Source: a virus | Length of the DNA stretch: 36,805 nt | Reading direction: 5' to 3' (one strand) | IMG/VR virus record: IMGVR_UViG_3300020220_000156 | Location: 1 to 36,805 of that record | Shown here: positions 24,069 through 32,625 of the stretch, piece after piece | Layout of the letters: each line of letters starts with the position of its first letter | Position numbering within the stretch: position 1 is the stretch's first letter | Position numbers and translations under genes: made by a program | The notes under the pieces: generated by a model | Told to the model about the DNA's origin: nothing | Databases searched by the model: none | The model's input: the letters and a program-made list of their open reading frames with translations, nothing else

Positions 24069-24350
24069 CTATCCTTTGAAATTGCGTTCTTTGTGGTATG
24101 TCAAGTTCATTGCATACATTCGATACATTTGCAATCTACTCACTTCATTCCATAGATGATGGAATTCTGATGCACTGCCATTTGCTATGTTTCGGAAAAT
24201 GAAATATTCATCAATGATTGATTCATCCAAATATTTTAATGCCAATGGCTCTTCATCATCCACATATTTATCATCATCAGGGTCATTAAACACAACCCAT
24301 TCATTGACCATTTCAAAAACTTGTCTTGATTCGAGCCAATACATTCGCAC
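24069..24350 (-). CDS. Tail assembly chaperone, downstream frame (gpT-like)
   Basis: This frame overlaps the 3' end of the 170-aa chaperone and ends four bases before the tape-measure start, where the gpT part of the lambda gpG/gpGT pair sits. It has no Shine-Dalgarno site before its GTG (24350) or ATG (24344), and its open frame begins right at the T run at 24352-24357, so it is probably made only by frameshifting. The protein is acidic (VFNDPDDDKYVDDEEPLALK) and helical. It would add about 95 residues to the first chaperone. Confidence 0.6.
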   Translation of the reverse strand: MRMYWLESRQVFEMVNEWVVFNDPDDDKYVDDEEPLALKYLDESIIDEYFIFRNIANGSASEFHHLWNEVSRLQMYRMYAMNLTYHKERNFKG

Positions 24351-24825
24351 GAAAAAATTTCAATTGTTCAAGGATGGAATTCAAATCCTGCTCCTGCCAA
24401 AATTCAGAATCCACATCAGACTTCAAAGCAGCCAAAAATTCTGCATCAGGATATTGTGCTTCAACCTTTTTCCAATTGATACATATTTTGAGCATGTTGA
24501 ATATTATGCCAATTGTCTGTTCATTCAATGATATATGTTCAAAGATATTTTCCCTGACTGTTAACATGACTTCTGCAATAATTTCTTGCAAATGAAAATC
24601 ATCCTTAACTGATTCCCATGCATCTGCACCTTTGAGCAAATTCACTTTGCCTGCAAAATATTCATCACCAATGATTCTTTTTTGCAATAAAGATTCATAG
24701 GCATTTTGTGCCCCTTGTGATCTTTCAAGTTCATTCAACAATGGTGTCACTTCATTGTATAGTTTCTGTGACAGAATTGTCTGCAATTCTATTTTGTATT
24801 CTTTGCTGTTGTAATAAATAGTCAT
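24313..24825 (-). CDS. Tail assembly chaperone, upstream frame (gpG-like, 170 aa)
   Basis: Position between the major tail protein and the tape measure and a mostly helical, acidic sequence mark a tail assembly chaperone. AAAGG is seven bases before ATG 24825. The protein begins MTIYYNSKEYKIELQTILSQ and ends LARIKTSF. The T run TTTTTT near its 3' end is the likely slip site for making the longer form. Confidence 0.65.
   Translation of the reverse strand: MTIYYNSKEYKIELQTILSQKLYNEVTPLLNELERSQGAQNAYESLLQKRIIGDEYFAGKVNLLKGADAWESVKDDFHLQEIIAEVMLTVRENIFEHISLNEQTIGIIFNMLKICINWKKVEAQYPDAEFLAALKSDVDSEFWQEQDLNSILEQLKFFRANVLARIKTSF
24350..24357 (-). promoter_or_regulatory. Candidate programmed frameshift site (+1 or -2)
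   Basis: The zero-frame codons are TTG AAA TTT TTT CGT. The next frame is open only from just after a TGA that overlaps AAA, and continues as TTC GTG CGA. A Phe tRNA can re-pair on the six Ts in either direction. The frame relation is +1 (equivalent to -2), not the common -1. Slippage was not observed directly. Confidence 0.45.
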
Positions 24826-24861
24826 AAATGCCTTTCAAATGCCCGTGGTTGAACAAAACAA

Positions 24862-24887
24862 AAGACAGGGCACATTTCTATGCCCTG
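24862..24887 (-). terminator. Rho-independent terminator after the major tail protein (minus strand)
   Basis: CAGGGCA (24866-24872) pairs with TGCCCTG (24881-24887), with an 8-base loop, followed by TCTTTTGTTTTG on the minus strand. It lies between the major tail protein and the chaperones and probably lowers expression of the latter. Its stem is nearly the same as that at 3513-3544. Confidence 0.7.
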
Positions 24888-24903
24888 CCATATTACAATC
24901 AAT

Positions 24904-25470
24904 TTAGGATGCTGTGAGCCACAGTTCAACATACCCGCGATCTTCGGGGATTGTTACGTATGTTCCAGCGCCAAGTGTGATGAATTTACTTTGGAATGCA
25001 GTTGCAGGAACGGTGACAAATGCGTCATTGTTGACAATTTCACCACTAACTTTTGGTTTTGTGTATTTACCTGATTCCATATCAAATGATCCAACATCCT
25101 GTGCCAATTTGCAAAGCATGATGACAACCTTTCTTTTGTTCTGATATGCAGGAACAGTGCCTGCATATTTTGCACCATATGTAATTTTGCCAAGTGTTTG
25201 CGATGCTGCCGTTGCAGAATTAAATTTCACACCATCTTCATATTCACCTGAATCCGATGCTGCCTGCGTTTGTGGTGCAAAGTCTGTCAAAAATGCAGTC
25301 AATGCAGGGTCATCTTCATTTTGATCAATTGTGAAATTTGTTCTTGTTACTGATGTCTTGATTTTCTTTGTGAGTGAAATCAATGGTGTTGTTGTGGTTG
25401 CCCAAACAGGAATGCCATTGGATTCAAACGCTGAAAAAAAGTCGGTGTGGTTTGCGCCTCCAACTATCAT
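24904..25470 (-). CDS. Major tail (tube) protein (188 aa)
   Basis: The protein has the size, low charge and beta-rich sequence of siphovirus tube proteins, with Ala/Thr/Gly-rich parts (ASDSGEYEDGVKFNSATAAS, then GTYVTIPEDRGYVELWLTAS at the C-terminus). It lies before the chaperone pair and tape measure, and a terminator follows it, as expected for a highly made subunit. AAGGA lies eight bases before ATG 25470. The call is by position and character; no family signature is certain. Confidence 0.7.
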   Translation of the reverse strand: MIVGGANHTDFFSAFESNGIPVWATTTTPLISLTKKIKTSVTRTNFTIDQNEDDPALTAFLTDFAPQTQAASDSGEYEDGVKFNSATAASQTLGKITYGAKYAGTVPAYQNKRKVVIMLCKLAQDVGSFDMESGKYTKPKVSGEIVNNDAFVTVPATAFQSKFITLGAGTYVTIPEDRGYVELWLTAS

Positions 25471-25474
25471 AGCT

Positions 25475-26161
25475 TTATCCTTGTGTAAAGTGTTGAAATG
25501 TTCGTATTAAATAAGTCCAAACTCTTTGAGTCGGTTTTCTTGTATATTCTCGAATCAGCAATTTTGCGTTTCTCTCTGCTTTTGGTGTGAATGATTCTTT
25601 TTCAATTGCATATCCATCATGAATCAGAATGATATTCGTATCATGGAACGGCAATTCATCACACTTGGTTGTTGGCACTTCATGACAAATGCCTTCCCAT
25701 TCTATGCCTGAATTCTTTTTGAACAATCGTAAATTGTGTGTTGCGTATCGCTCCCTCACAACTGCATTTTCAGGTTTGTCAAATGTGATGCCTGCAATGG
25801 AAGTCCATCCGGCTACACATCCTTCATCATCCATTGCCTGTATTTCATCTATGACATCTTGTGGATGATTGGCAATATATTCATCAGAATCAATATGCAA
25901 TACCCATTTGCCTGATGCATAGAAGTCCATTTTGTTTCTGATTGCACTGAAATCAAAATCCACATCATAGGATTTGTATTTGTATTGCAATGTCACAATC
26001 TTTGGAGTGTCTGCAATCAATTCAAATTGTTCATCATATTCATCAACCTGCTGAATGACACATGAAACAATCTGCACATCTTTTGGCAATCGTGAAATCA
26101 GCATAGATAGATTGCATTCCTTTGGATGCATGATGCATACTGATAGCAATTGTTCTGTCAT
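25475..26161 (-). CDS. Family 2 glycosyltransferase, inserted in tail module (228 aa)
   Basis: ASGKWVLHIDSDEYIANHPQ (about residues 82-101) has the DxD metal/nucleotide-sugar motif, and HNLRLFKKNSGIEWEGICHE is the acceptor-side pattern of GT2 enzymes of the WaaE/KdtX-like type. The start overlaps the upstream tail-completion gene by ATGA. It lies between neck and tail-tube genes, so it is a 'moron' in the late operon and may glycosylate virion proteins or the host surface late in infection. The sugar and target are unknown. Confidence 0.82.
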   Translation of the reverse strand: MTEQLLSVCIMHPKECNLSMLISRLPKDVQIVSCVIQQVDEYDEQFELIADTPKIVTLQYKYKSYDVDFDFSAIRNKMDFYASGKWVLHIDSDEYIANHPQDVIDEIQAMDDEGCVAGWTSIAGITFDKPENAVVRERYATHNLRLFKKNSGIEWEGICHEVPTTKCDELPFHDTNIILIHDGYAIEKESFTPKAERNAKLLIREYTRKPTQRVWTYLIRTFQHFTQG

Positions 26162-26619
26162 GTAATCCTTGTATAGAAAATCCTGAATGTCATCAATGTC
26201 AATCCCTTTGTTTCATCATCAGAAAATGTCACTGGTTCACTGCCAATAAAATGAACAGGCGAAAATGTTGTTGTTTCATAGTCTGATACATAGCTATCCA
26301 ACTCTAAATCAGTCAGGCACCATTCCACTTTTTCTGCCAAGTCTTGCATTGCATACCGCAATGATGCTTTGCCAAGTGTCGGTTGCTTCTTGACTGCATT
26401 TCCAAGCAAAAGATAGATGTCTATTTTTCCTAAATCGGAAACGGCTGCCATGTTTTCCAATGCTTCCGTGAATCTTTCATCCGTGCTTCCATAGATTCCA
26501 ACATAGTCAAATTGATATGACTCATATTTATGCAACAGGATTTGTTCATATACCCTCACGCCTGACATCGTGCCAAGTTTTTCCGTAATGCTATCCGTCA
26601 AATGTTTTTCTCTTGACAT
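26158..26619 (-). CDS. Tail completion / head-tail joining protein (153 aa)
   Basis: AAGGA lies six bases before ATG 26619, and the previous stop is directly upstream; a longer ORF to 26649 would begin inside that gene. The protein begins MSREKHLTDSITEKLGTMSG and ends KGLTLMTFRIFYTRIT, a beta-rich end like tail terminator proteins. It sits in the usual place after the gp10-like neck gene. Exact family not confirmed. Confidence 0.55.
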   Translation of the reverse strand: MSREKHLTDSITEKLGTMSGVRVYEQILLHKYESYQFDYVGIYGSTDERFTEALENMAAVSDLGKIDIYLLLGNAVKKQPTLGKASLRYAMQDLAEKVEWCLTDLELDSYVSDYETTTFSPVHFIGSEPVTFSDDETKGLTLMTFRIFYTRIT

Positions 26620-26620
26620 A

Positions 26621-27211
26621 TTATTTCCTTGTCTTGTTTTGCAAGTCAATGATACCTTGAATGATTGCCTGTTTCATTTGCTTTTCAAATTTAGGTTGCC
26701 CATTTTTTTTGAAGTCTTCAATTGCAGGATTCCAAAATGGTCTTGCTTTCATATTGATACCACCTTTCTTTTCAATTGACAATGCAATGATTTTGAAAAA
26801 CGGTGCTTTTGTTTCCATATACTTACGCCAAAAGAATTGTGCCATCACATAGGTTTCTCTTTTCCTTTTGACTGATGATGCTCTTTTGATTGCTTTTATG
26901 AAACCACCTGTTTCATGAATTCTTGCATAGGATATTTTTGTTCCATATTCAAGTGTGAATTGACCGCCTGATTGTGAAGAGCGGTAAATATTATTTTTAT
27001 TATTCTTGATGAATGATTGAAACAACTGTCCCGATACGCTATACAAATTGTCCGTCTTATTGAATACGGGTGCCCGCGATGTTGCACCACCCGTTGCACC
27101 TTGATTCTTGATAAACTTTGCAATTGACAATTGCATGAATGCAGGAAACTGTTGCAATTGATCCGCAACAACAGGTCTGATGACTGATACAACTTGATCT
27201 TTTGTAAACAT
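26621..27211 (-). CDS. HK97 gp10-like neck / tail morphogenesis protein (196 aa)
   Basis: The motifs YGTKISYARIHETGGFI (about residues 89-105) and ARPFWNPAIEDF (about 156-167) are typical of HK97 gp10/virion morphogenesis proteins: YA..HE.GG, then ARPF..PA. The N-terminal half is helical. It overlaps the connector stop by TAATG. It acts in joining heads and tails or tail completion. Confidence 0.78.
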   Translation of the reverse strand: MFTKDQVVSVIRPVVADQLQQFPAFMQLSIAKFIKNQGATGGATSRAPVFNKTDNLYSVSGQLFQSFIKNNKNNIYRSSQSGGQFTLEYGTKISYARIHETGGFIKAIKRASSVKRKRETYVMAQFFWRKYMETKAPFFKIIALSIEKKGGINMKARPFWNPAIEDFKKNGQPKFEKQMKQAIIQGIIDLQNKTRK

Positions 27212-27837
27212 TAGACAACCGCAATTCTATACTTGTCAAAATGCTTTTCCCATTTGATGTCAGTGCTGATGGATGCATTGATGTTTTGACCGGCTCCACC
27301 TGTTGCAACTGAATTTAATCCAAACCAATTTCCACCTAATGCCGAATTCTTGTATATCCATGATGCCATTTCTGTGATGCCTTGCAATATATTATTTGGC
27401 ATCGTAGCATCCGAATATCCTGTGGACAATTGTGCCCTGAATTGTCCGGAATTGATATTGCGATAAATCACAAAATTCAATCCATTGTCCTGTGAATAAA
27501 CATAATTCCCTGCCGATACATTTGCAAAGTTTCCGAATTCATCAGAACGCCATTGCAATCCTGTCAGTGATGTGTTTGCATTATAGGGAATGTATTTCCA
27601 CCTGTGTTCACTTTCCAAGCCGTGACGGGCTTGTGAGTGCGAAAAAACATAGTTCACAACAGATGCTCGCAATGGCTGACCACAATAGGATTCAGCCATT
27701 GCAAAGCATATGTCAAATATATCATCAATCCAAGCATACAAAACGGCGTCCTCGGCAGTTTGATCGCCTGCCAATTCTAAATTGTTGAATTGAAAGAATG
27801 ATGTTTGCAACCTTGGATATGCCGTTGAATAACTCAT
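27211..27837 (-). CDS. Head-tail connector, gp6-like (208 aa)
   Basis: An N-terminal helix with AVLYAWIDDIFDICFAMAES followed by YCGQPL is the usual signature of gp6/gp15-like connector adaptors. It also has a beta-rich middle and a C-terminal helix (NNILQGITEMASWIYKNS). The protein sits under the portal and links it to the neck. ATGA overlap with the 58-aa gene upstream. Confidence 0.75.
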   Translation of the reverse strand: MSYSTAYPRLQTSFFQFNNLELAGDQTAEDAVLYAWIDDIFDICFAMAESYCGQPLRASVVNYVFSHSQARHGLESEHRWKYIPYNANTSLTGLQWRSDEFGNFANVSAGNYVYSQDNGLNFVIYRNINSGQFRAQLSTGYSDATMPNNILQGITEMASWIYKNSALGGNWFGLNSVATGGAGQNINASISTDIKWEKHFDKYRIAVV

Positions 27838-28010
27838 AATTTGTCTGCCTTTTTATCAGATGATTTTTTTGTTGATGTGGATGCTTTTCCTGCATCCTCT
27901 TTTGCTACGTGTCCACTTGCTTCCAACTTCGCAAAGTCTGCATCATTTAATTCAGTGATACGACCTTCTTCCAATCCGGCAAATGGTTTCAAAACTTTTG
28001 CATGAATCAT
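27834..28010 (-). CDS. Small head-tail region protein, DUF7210-like (58 aa)
   Basis: ATG 28010 begins MIHAKVLKPFAGLEEGRITE, then LNDADFAKLEASGHVAKEDA, the pattern (K-V-L-x-x-F, then A-x-L-x-x-x-G-x-V) of small proteins placed between the capsid and connector genes in many phages. It ends in a Lys/Ser/Thr-rich tail. It overlaps the connector start by ATGA. Function unknown; possibly a head decoration or joining factor. Confidence 0.6.
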   Translation of the reverse strand: MIHAKVLKPFAGLEEGRITELNDADFAKLEASGHVAKEDAGKASTSTKKSSDKKADKL

Positions 28011-28019
28011 GATTCACCA

Positions 28020-29234
28020 TTATGTTGTTGATGTTTTGAGAACGCCAATTGCTGATGGCGCAGGGAATGCAATTCCAATTGATTCTGTCACCATGATGCC
28101 ACGCTGTTGTGTGCCACCCAAACCTGTTGCTGCAAAATATTCTTTGTATTCATCAACAGTGATGTCTTCACGAATTCCAAGAATTGAATATTGTGAGAAG
28201 TCTGCATATACTGCTGATGCTGTATTTGCTGCTGATGTTGCAAAAAGTGAATCAGGAACAACATGCATAGGGCGACCTGTTGGTGTCACATATGTATTGT
28301 TTTCCAAAGCTGTCAATCCAATTGATGTCACTTCCAAAGGACGTATCATGTCAAAAATTGGGCGACCATTCACTGCATCTGTTTCTTTCAACAAATAGCC
28401 AAATACAGATTGTGGCACAACAAACACACCATTTGCACCAACGCCTGAATTCACACCAAGTCGAAGGTTGATGAGATCCTTCCATGATATATCTTCAAAT
28501 GCATCTTTGCCTGAATTGTTTGCACCACCCTGACGGATGACTGATGTTCCTGACAAGATTGTGCATCCTGTGAATTCGGGTGCATTTCCTGTGCCTTTGA
28601 AAAACTGCTTGTCTTCTGCTTCTGCAATTGCCTGTGCCAAGCCTTGAATTGTGTAGTCAAGAAAAGCAGGTGTTGCATCACGCAATTGCTCATCAGACAC
28701 AATGCATCCACCAACAATTTTCTTTGCTGTGAGTGCTGTGCCTGTGTAGAAATTTGCACTGTCTGTCAATGTGAGTGATGAACCTTCTGCAACAACGGCT
28801 GCACTGAATGCACCTGATGAAGTAATGTTTTCAGTCTTACCGCGCATCGGATAGATTTTTGCCAATGCTCTTGCATATCCAAATCGGTCTGCAAAAGACA
28901 TGATTTCTTCAACCCAAAATTGTGGCACCGCAAAACCGCCCTGTGCATTTGTGCCTGTGTTGAAGTTAGCACGTGTCACATATTTTTCATTGGCTCTGTT
29001 TGCAATGTCTTCTGCTTCACCAATCTTTCCTTTGGTTATTGCAGTGATGTAATTACCAACGATGCGTGCCTGCTCATTCTTCTGGTCATGGTCTGCTTTG
29101 ACCTTTACATATCCAACTTGCGGTGCATTCATTGGATTGATGTTTCTAATTTTCTCTGTTGCGATTTCATTCGCACGGGATTCGATTGCTTTTGTCAAAT
29201 CCTCTTTTGTTGTTGTTATGATATTGCTGTTCAT
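28020..29234 (-). CDS. Major capsid protein, HK97 fold (404 aa)
   Basis: An N-terminal charged helical segment (about residues 1-90) likely acts as the scaffolding delta domain removed by the upstream protease. The capsid domain follows, with NTGTNAQGGFAVPQFWVEEI (about 95-115) and GANGVFVVPQSVFGYLLKET (about 270-290) and the usual P-x-x-x-x-x-G-R-P-I-F pattern before the C-terminal third. AAGGA lies seven bases upstream, and the start overlaps the protease stop by ATGA. Confidence 0.88.
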   Translation of the reverse strand: MNSNIITTTKEDLTKAIESRANEIATEKIRNINPMNAPQVGYVKVKADHDQKNEQARIVGNYITAITKGKIGEAEDIANRANEKYVTRANFNTGTNAQGGFAVPQFWVEEIMSFADRFGYARALAKIYPMRGKTENITSSGAFSAAVVAEGSSLTLTDSANFYTGTALTAKKIVGGCIVSDEQLRDATPAFLDYTIQGLAQAIAEAEDKQFFKGTGNAPEFTGCTILSGTSVIRQGGANNSGKDAFEDISWKDLINLRLGVNSGVGANGVFVVPQSVFGYLLKETDAVNGRPIFDMIRPLEVTSIGLTALENNTYVTPTGRPMHVVPDSLFATSAANTASAVYADFSQYSILGIREDITVDEYKEYFAATGLGGTQQRGIMVTESIGIAFPAPSAIGVLKTSTT

Positions 29235-30577
29235 TGATTGTCCTTTTTGATTGATTCCAAAATTTCATCTGCTGTCAATTTCTTAATTGTTGCAATTGTG
29301 AAACCACGCTCTGTGTTGATTGCTTTTGTGATTTTCTTATTGCCTTCGTTAATCATTCCAACGCCTTCCATAATCAATGCCATTGTTGTTGCACTGATTT
29401 TTCTTCCGGCACGGGTTTCCAATTCAGGTGATTTGTATTCATCATATCCTGCTTCGGGTGCTGTTGGCTCTGCTGTTGCAGGTGCAGGTTCAACTTGCGG
29501 TGCAACTTCTGCTGTTGCATCAGGATTCAAAATGGATAGCACTTTTTCTGCCATTGCCATTGTTCCTTCTTCTGCTGCTTGTGTTGCCAATGCTTCATCA
29601 ATTGCCAATTCTTCTTTCAAGAATAGCAATGCTGCTTCTTGAATGACAGGTAGCAATTGTTCTTGGATTGCAACAACTTGTTCAGGTGTTAGCATTCTTT
29701 TGATTCCAATTCGTTTCAAAATCTGTTTATATGTTTTTTCTTGCTGATTCTCAAATGTCTTTTTGATGAGTGCATCCCTATTTGCAGGGATTGTGACAAT
29801 GCTGAATTCAACCAATTCAGATTTGGTATATGTTGTAACTTTGTCACCTTCAATTGTCTGTTCTGTTTGTTCAATCGGAATGATGCCAACACTGACTGCA
29901 TTGACAAATCCATTCTTGATTTTGTCATTGATCTTACATGCTTTTTCATCATTCATATCCAATTGGATTGTAGCTTCTAAATTTTCACCATTCAGGAAAA
30001 AGCCAAGACATTTCCCTATTGGCAAATAGTCTGATTTGTGATTTATTAGCACGACAGGATTGCTCATGTATGCTGAATAATCAATGCCGGATGGCACAAT
30101 GATGGTGCCGTATCTATCCACGTCAGGTGTGCTGATTGTGAATGACCATATGCCATCATCTTTTGGTTCAGTGTATTCATGCTCTGCATCATAGCCATCA
30201 CGCTTGACAAGAGTGAATTCACGGTGGATGATATTACTCATTGAAATTCCTTTGTTTTGTTTTGCCTGCTCTTTATCTCTGATGTTTTTTGACCATACAA
30301 ATCCCGCATCACCACCCCACAATCCCCATGCAACGCGACCTGCCGATGGGTAGCCTTTTTCATCAGGTTCAAATCCTTCTGCTTTTTTGTCAACTTCATG
30401 CCGTGCAAAAAAAGAATACATGCGAATCACAGTATCATATGATAAGTTTTCACCTGCCACAATTTGTCTTGCACGAATCTTTCCAACACGCGTACCACCA
30501 CGCCTGCCTTCATCAACCCAATCAAGAGCACGCTGTGCTTCGATCTTCATGCCTTTTGTTGGTTTATACCCTGCCAT
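29231..30577 (-). CDS. Two-domain protein: N-terminal phage domain plus HK97-type prohead protease (448 aa)
   Basis: Residues 1-110 carry a domain with IEAQRALDWVDEGRRGGTRV and AWGLWGGDAGFVW, found in phage head genes. Residues about 115-290 are the S78-type protease: GIWSFTISTPDVDRYGTIIV, NPVVLINHKSDY with the catalytic His, and FVNAVSVGIIP with the catalytic Ser. A Glu/Ala/Pro-rich C-terminal part may act as scaffold. It matures the capsid protein next to it. ATG 30577 is the first start after the MuF gene, with a weak binding site. A strong internal start at residue 113 (30241) could make the protease alone. Confidence 0.85.
   Translation of the reverse strand: MAGYKPTKGMKIEAQRALDWVDEGRRGGTRVGKIRARQIVAGENLSYDTVIRMYSFFARHEVDKKAEGFEPDEKGYPSAGRVAWGLWGGDAGFVWSKNIRDKEQAKQNKGISMSNIIHREFTLVKRDGYDAEHEYTEPKDDGIWSFTISTPDVDRYGTIIVPSGIDYSAYMSNPVVLINHKSDYLPIGKCLGFFLNGENLEATIQLDMNDEKACKINDKIKNGFVNAVSVGIIPIEQTEQTIEGDKVTTYTKSELVEFSIVTIPANRDALIKKTFENQQEKTYKQILKRIGIKRMLTPEQVVAIQEQLLPVIQEAALLFLKEELAIDEALATQAAEEGTMAMAEKVLSILNPDATAEVAPQVEPAPATAEPTAPEAGYDEYKSPELETRAGRKISATTMALIMEGVGMINEGNKKITKAINTERGFTIATIKKLTADEILESIKKDNQ
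30241..30253 (-). promoter_or_regulatory. Internal ribosome binding site and start within the protease gene
   Basis: AAAGGA (30253-30248) is six bases before ATG 30241, which begins MSNIIHREFTLVKRDGYDAE, exactly where the protease domain starts. It is better placed than the binding site of the full ORF. It could be a live second start or the remnant of a separate gene. Confidence 0.55.
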
Positions 30578-30579
30578 GA

Positions 30580-32616
30580 TTATTGCACCGGAAAAAGATA
30601 GCATCTGCACCTTACTACATTTGATGCTTTGACTGTCGTGCCACCTTGTGATTCACCTGCCGGTCTGTCAATCAATGAGCCGTCACCAAATTTGAACCAT
30701 CCAAGTTCATTTTCAACTTGTCCATCAATCGCTTGGTGTGATGGTCTCACTTTTCCATCTCTTTGTGAATTCCACATTGATTTAACTTTGAATGATTTGA
30801 ACACCGACTTTTGTGTTCCTGTGGTCACTGATGTTGCTGTTGTTTGTGCAATCATTTGCACACGTGATGTTGAAAGTGTTTTGAATTCTCTTTGCAAAAT
30901 CTCTTCAATCACTTCTTTTGGTTGTGTTGCGTTTTCTGCAATTTTTTCAATGACATCCTGCTTTATCAAATCCATAGAATCACTCACGGATGCAACAATT
31001 TTTGCATTCAATTCCCTTGACATGCTTTGCAATTGCTGTCCAAGTTCACCTGTCAAATCCTCTTTGCCCATGCCAAAATCTTTCAAGACCTTTTGAGTGA
31101 TTTCATTGGTGGCACTATTGACAACCTTTTGCAATTCCTGTTCCTGCTTCGGTGTCAATCCATAGGAAACAACAGGTTCAGTTTCATTCTTGACTGCTTC
31201 AAATGTTTCATTACTAAATTCATTGACAAATGATTTGACAATAGTTCCAAGTTTGCCGGATATTGCCTGCGCCATTTCATCATATTGACGCCATGATTCT
31301 GCTTTTGCTTCTGCTGTTTGCATAGGGAATGAACGTGGCACAATAGCCATTTTTGCCCCCTGCAATCCTTTCTGTTGAACGGAAGGTGTCGAAGGGATAT
31401 TCACTACTGTATCAATCGGAACCAAGCCATTGACAAGCATTGCCACATCACCACCATTCACGGAATCATATCCCCTTTCCCGTCTTGCATCATTGATTGT
31501 TTTGATGCCATATTTGAGTTCAAATTCTTCTTGTTTGATTTGGCTGTCAATATCCACAAATTGATAGGGCTGTGCCTGAATCAAGACATCATCTTCGAAA
31601 CGTCTGAAATGCCTTGTTAATTCTTCTGCAATGTAAATTGCAACAGGATCAATTGTCTGCTGTCTGAAAACTGCATATTGCACTTCTGCTGTTGCACGAT
31701 TTTGGAATTCTCCTGTGAGCATTCCCGATGGCACTCCAAACACCTGTGCAATCTGTGACCTGACATCTTTGCTGACTGAATCATATGAAATGCCAATTTG
31801 CATTTCAGGTGGTAAATTGATTGCCAATCCACCTGACAACAAAGCACGCAATTTATAGTTTGGCAACGCCTCATTCCATTGCTCTTTCAATGACTGCCAT
31901 AACTCGCTATCAACATTTTCTGATGAAGTGACAACCAATGGTGGCACTGCATTGTTTTCAAATAGTCTTTGCAAATAGTCTGACACCTCGCCATCTATAT
32001 TTGCATATGGCAATACTGCTGATACCAAACCACGCCCAAAGATATTCATGCCAATAAGTTCATCCGGCTTTGCTGATGATGGAAATATATTTGCAATATG
32101 ACACACCTCTTTTTCAGGCAATTCAAATGCACCATCATTCGCGGATTGATAGATATATTTTTTGATGAAATTATCACCACCCCTGACAACTCTCATGCGT
32201 GTTGGATTCAATACCCATGTTTGCAATGGCACATCATGACCGAGTGTTGGTGTCCATAGAAAAACATTGCCATTGACATCGAACCAATTTGAAATGCCTT
32301 TCATGATTTGTGAATAAGTGAAATAAGGATTTGGATTTGACATGAGTCTATTAACCCAATGACTATTTGCCAATTCTTCCTTTTCCCAATTCAATTCCCT
32401 GTATGATTGCATATCAACTGACATGAGTCCATTGGCTCTCATTTGCAAGCAAGCAAAGACAGTTCCATATGCTGATACCTGCAATTCATTCCCTGACATT
32501 TGTGATGTCATTCCCCTGCCATCATTCAGGTATGCAATTGGTGATTTGTCACGCTTCGCAGCAATGCCACCTGCTATGAATTTTACTCTTTCAAGAATGT
32601 TGTTGTAAACTGACAT
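30580..32616 (-). CDS. Portal protein fused to MuF-type head morphogenesis domain (678 aa)
   Basis: Residues 1 to about 400 are an HK97-type portal: AYGTVFACLQMRANGLMSVD, FDVNGNVFLWTPTLGHDVPL, then FGVPSGMLTGEFQNRATAEV. Residues about 540-678 are a MuF domain: MIAQTTATSVTTGTQKSVFK, SMWNSQRDGKVRPSHQAIDG, and NVVRCRCYLF at the C-terminus. The two are separate genes in most phages. The portal forms the DNA gate, and the MuF part may be carried inside the head. AGGA lies eight bases before the ATG. Confidence 0.9.
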   Translation of the reverse strand: MSVYNNILERVKFIAGGIAAKRDKSPIAYLNDGRGMTSQMSGNELQVSAYGTVFACLQMRANGLMSVDMQSYRELNWEKEELANSHWVNRLMSNPNPYFTYSQIMKGISNWFDVNGNVFLWTPTLGHDVPLQTWVLNPTRMRVVRGGDNFIKKYIYQSANDGAFELPEKEVCHIANIFPSSAKPDELIGMNIFGRGLVSAVLPYANIDGEVSDYLQRLFENNAVPPLVVTSSENVDSELWQSLKEQWNEALPNYKLRALLSGGLAINLPPEMQIGISYDSVSKDVRSQIAQVFGVPSGMLTGEFQNRATAEVQYAVFRQQTIDPVAIYIAEELTRHFRRFEDDVLIQAQPYQFVDIDSQIKQEEFELKYGIKTINDARRERGYDSVNGGDVAMLVNGLVPIDTVVNIPSTPSVQQKGLQGAKMAIVPRSFPMQTAEAKAESWRQYDEMAQAISGKLGTIVKSFVNEFSNETFEAVKNETEPVVSYGLTPKQEQELQKVVNSATNEITQKVLKDFGMGKEDLTGELGQQLQSMSRELNAKIVASVSDSMDLIKQDVIEKIAENATQPKEVIEEILQREFKTLSTSRVQMIAQTTATSVTTGTQKSVFKSFKVKSMWNSQRDGKVRPSHQAIDGQVENELGWFKFGDGSLIDRPAGESQGGTTVKASNVVRCRCYLFPVQ

Positions 32617-32625
32617 ATCAAATTC

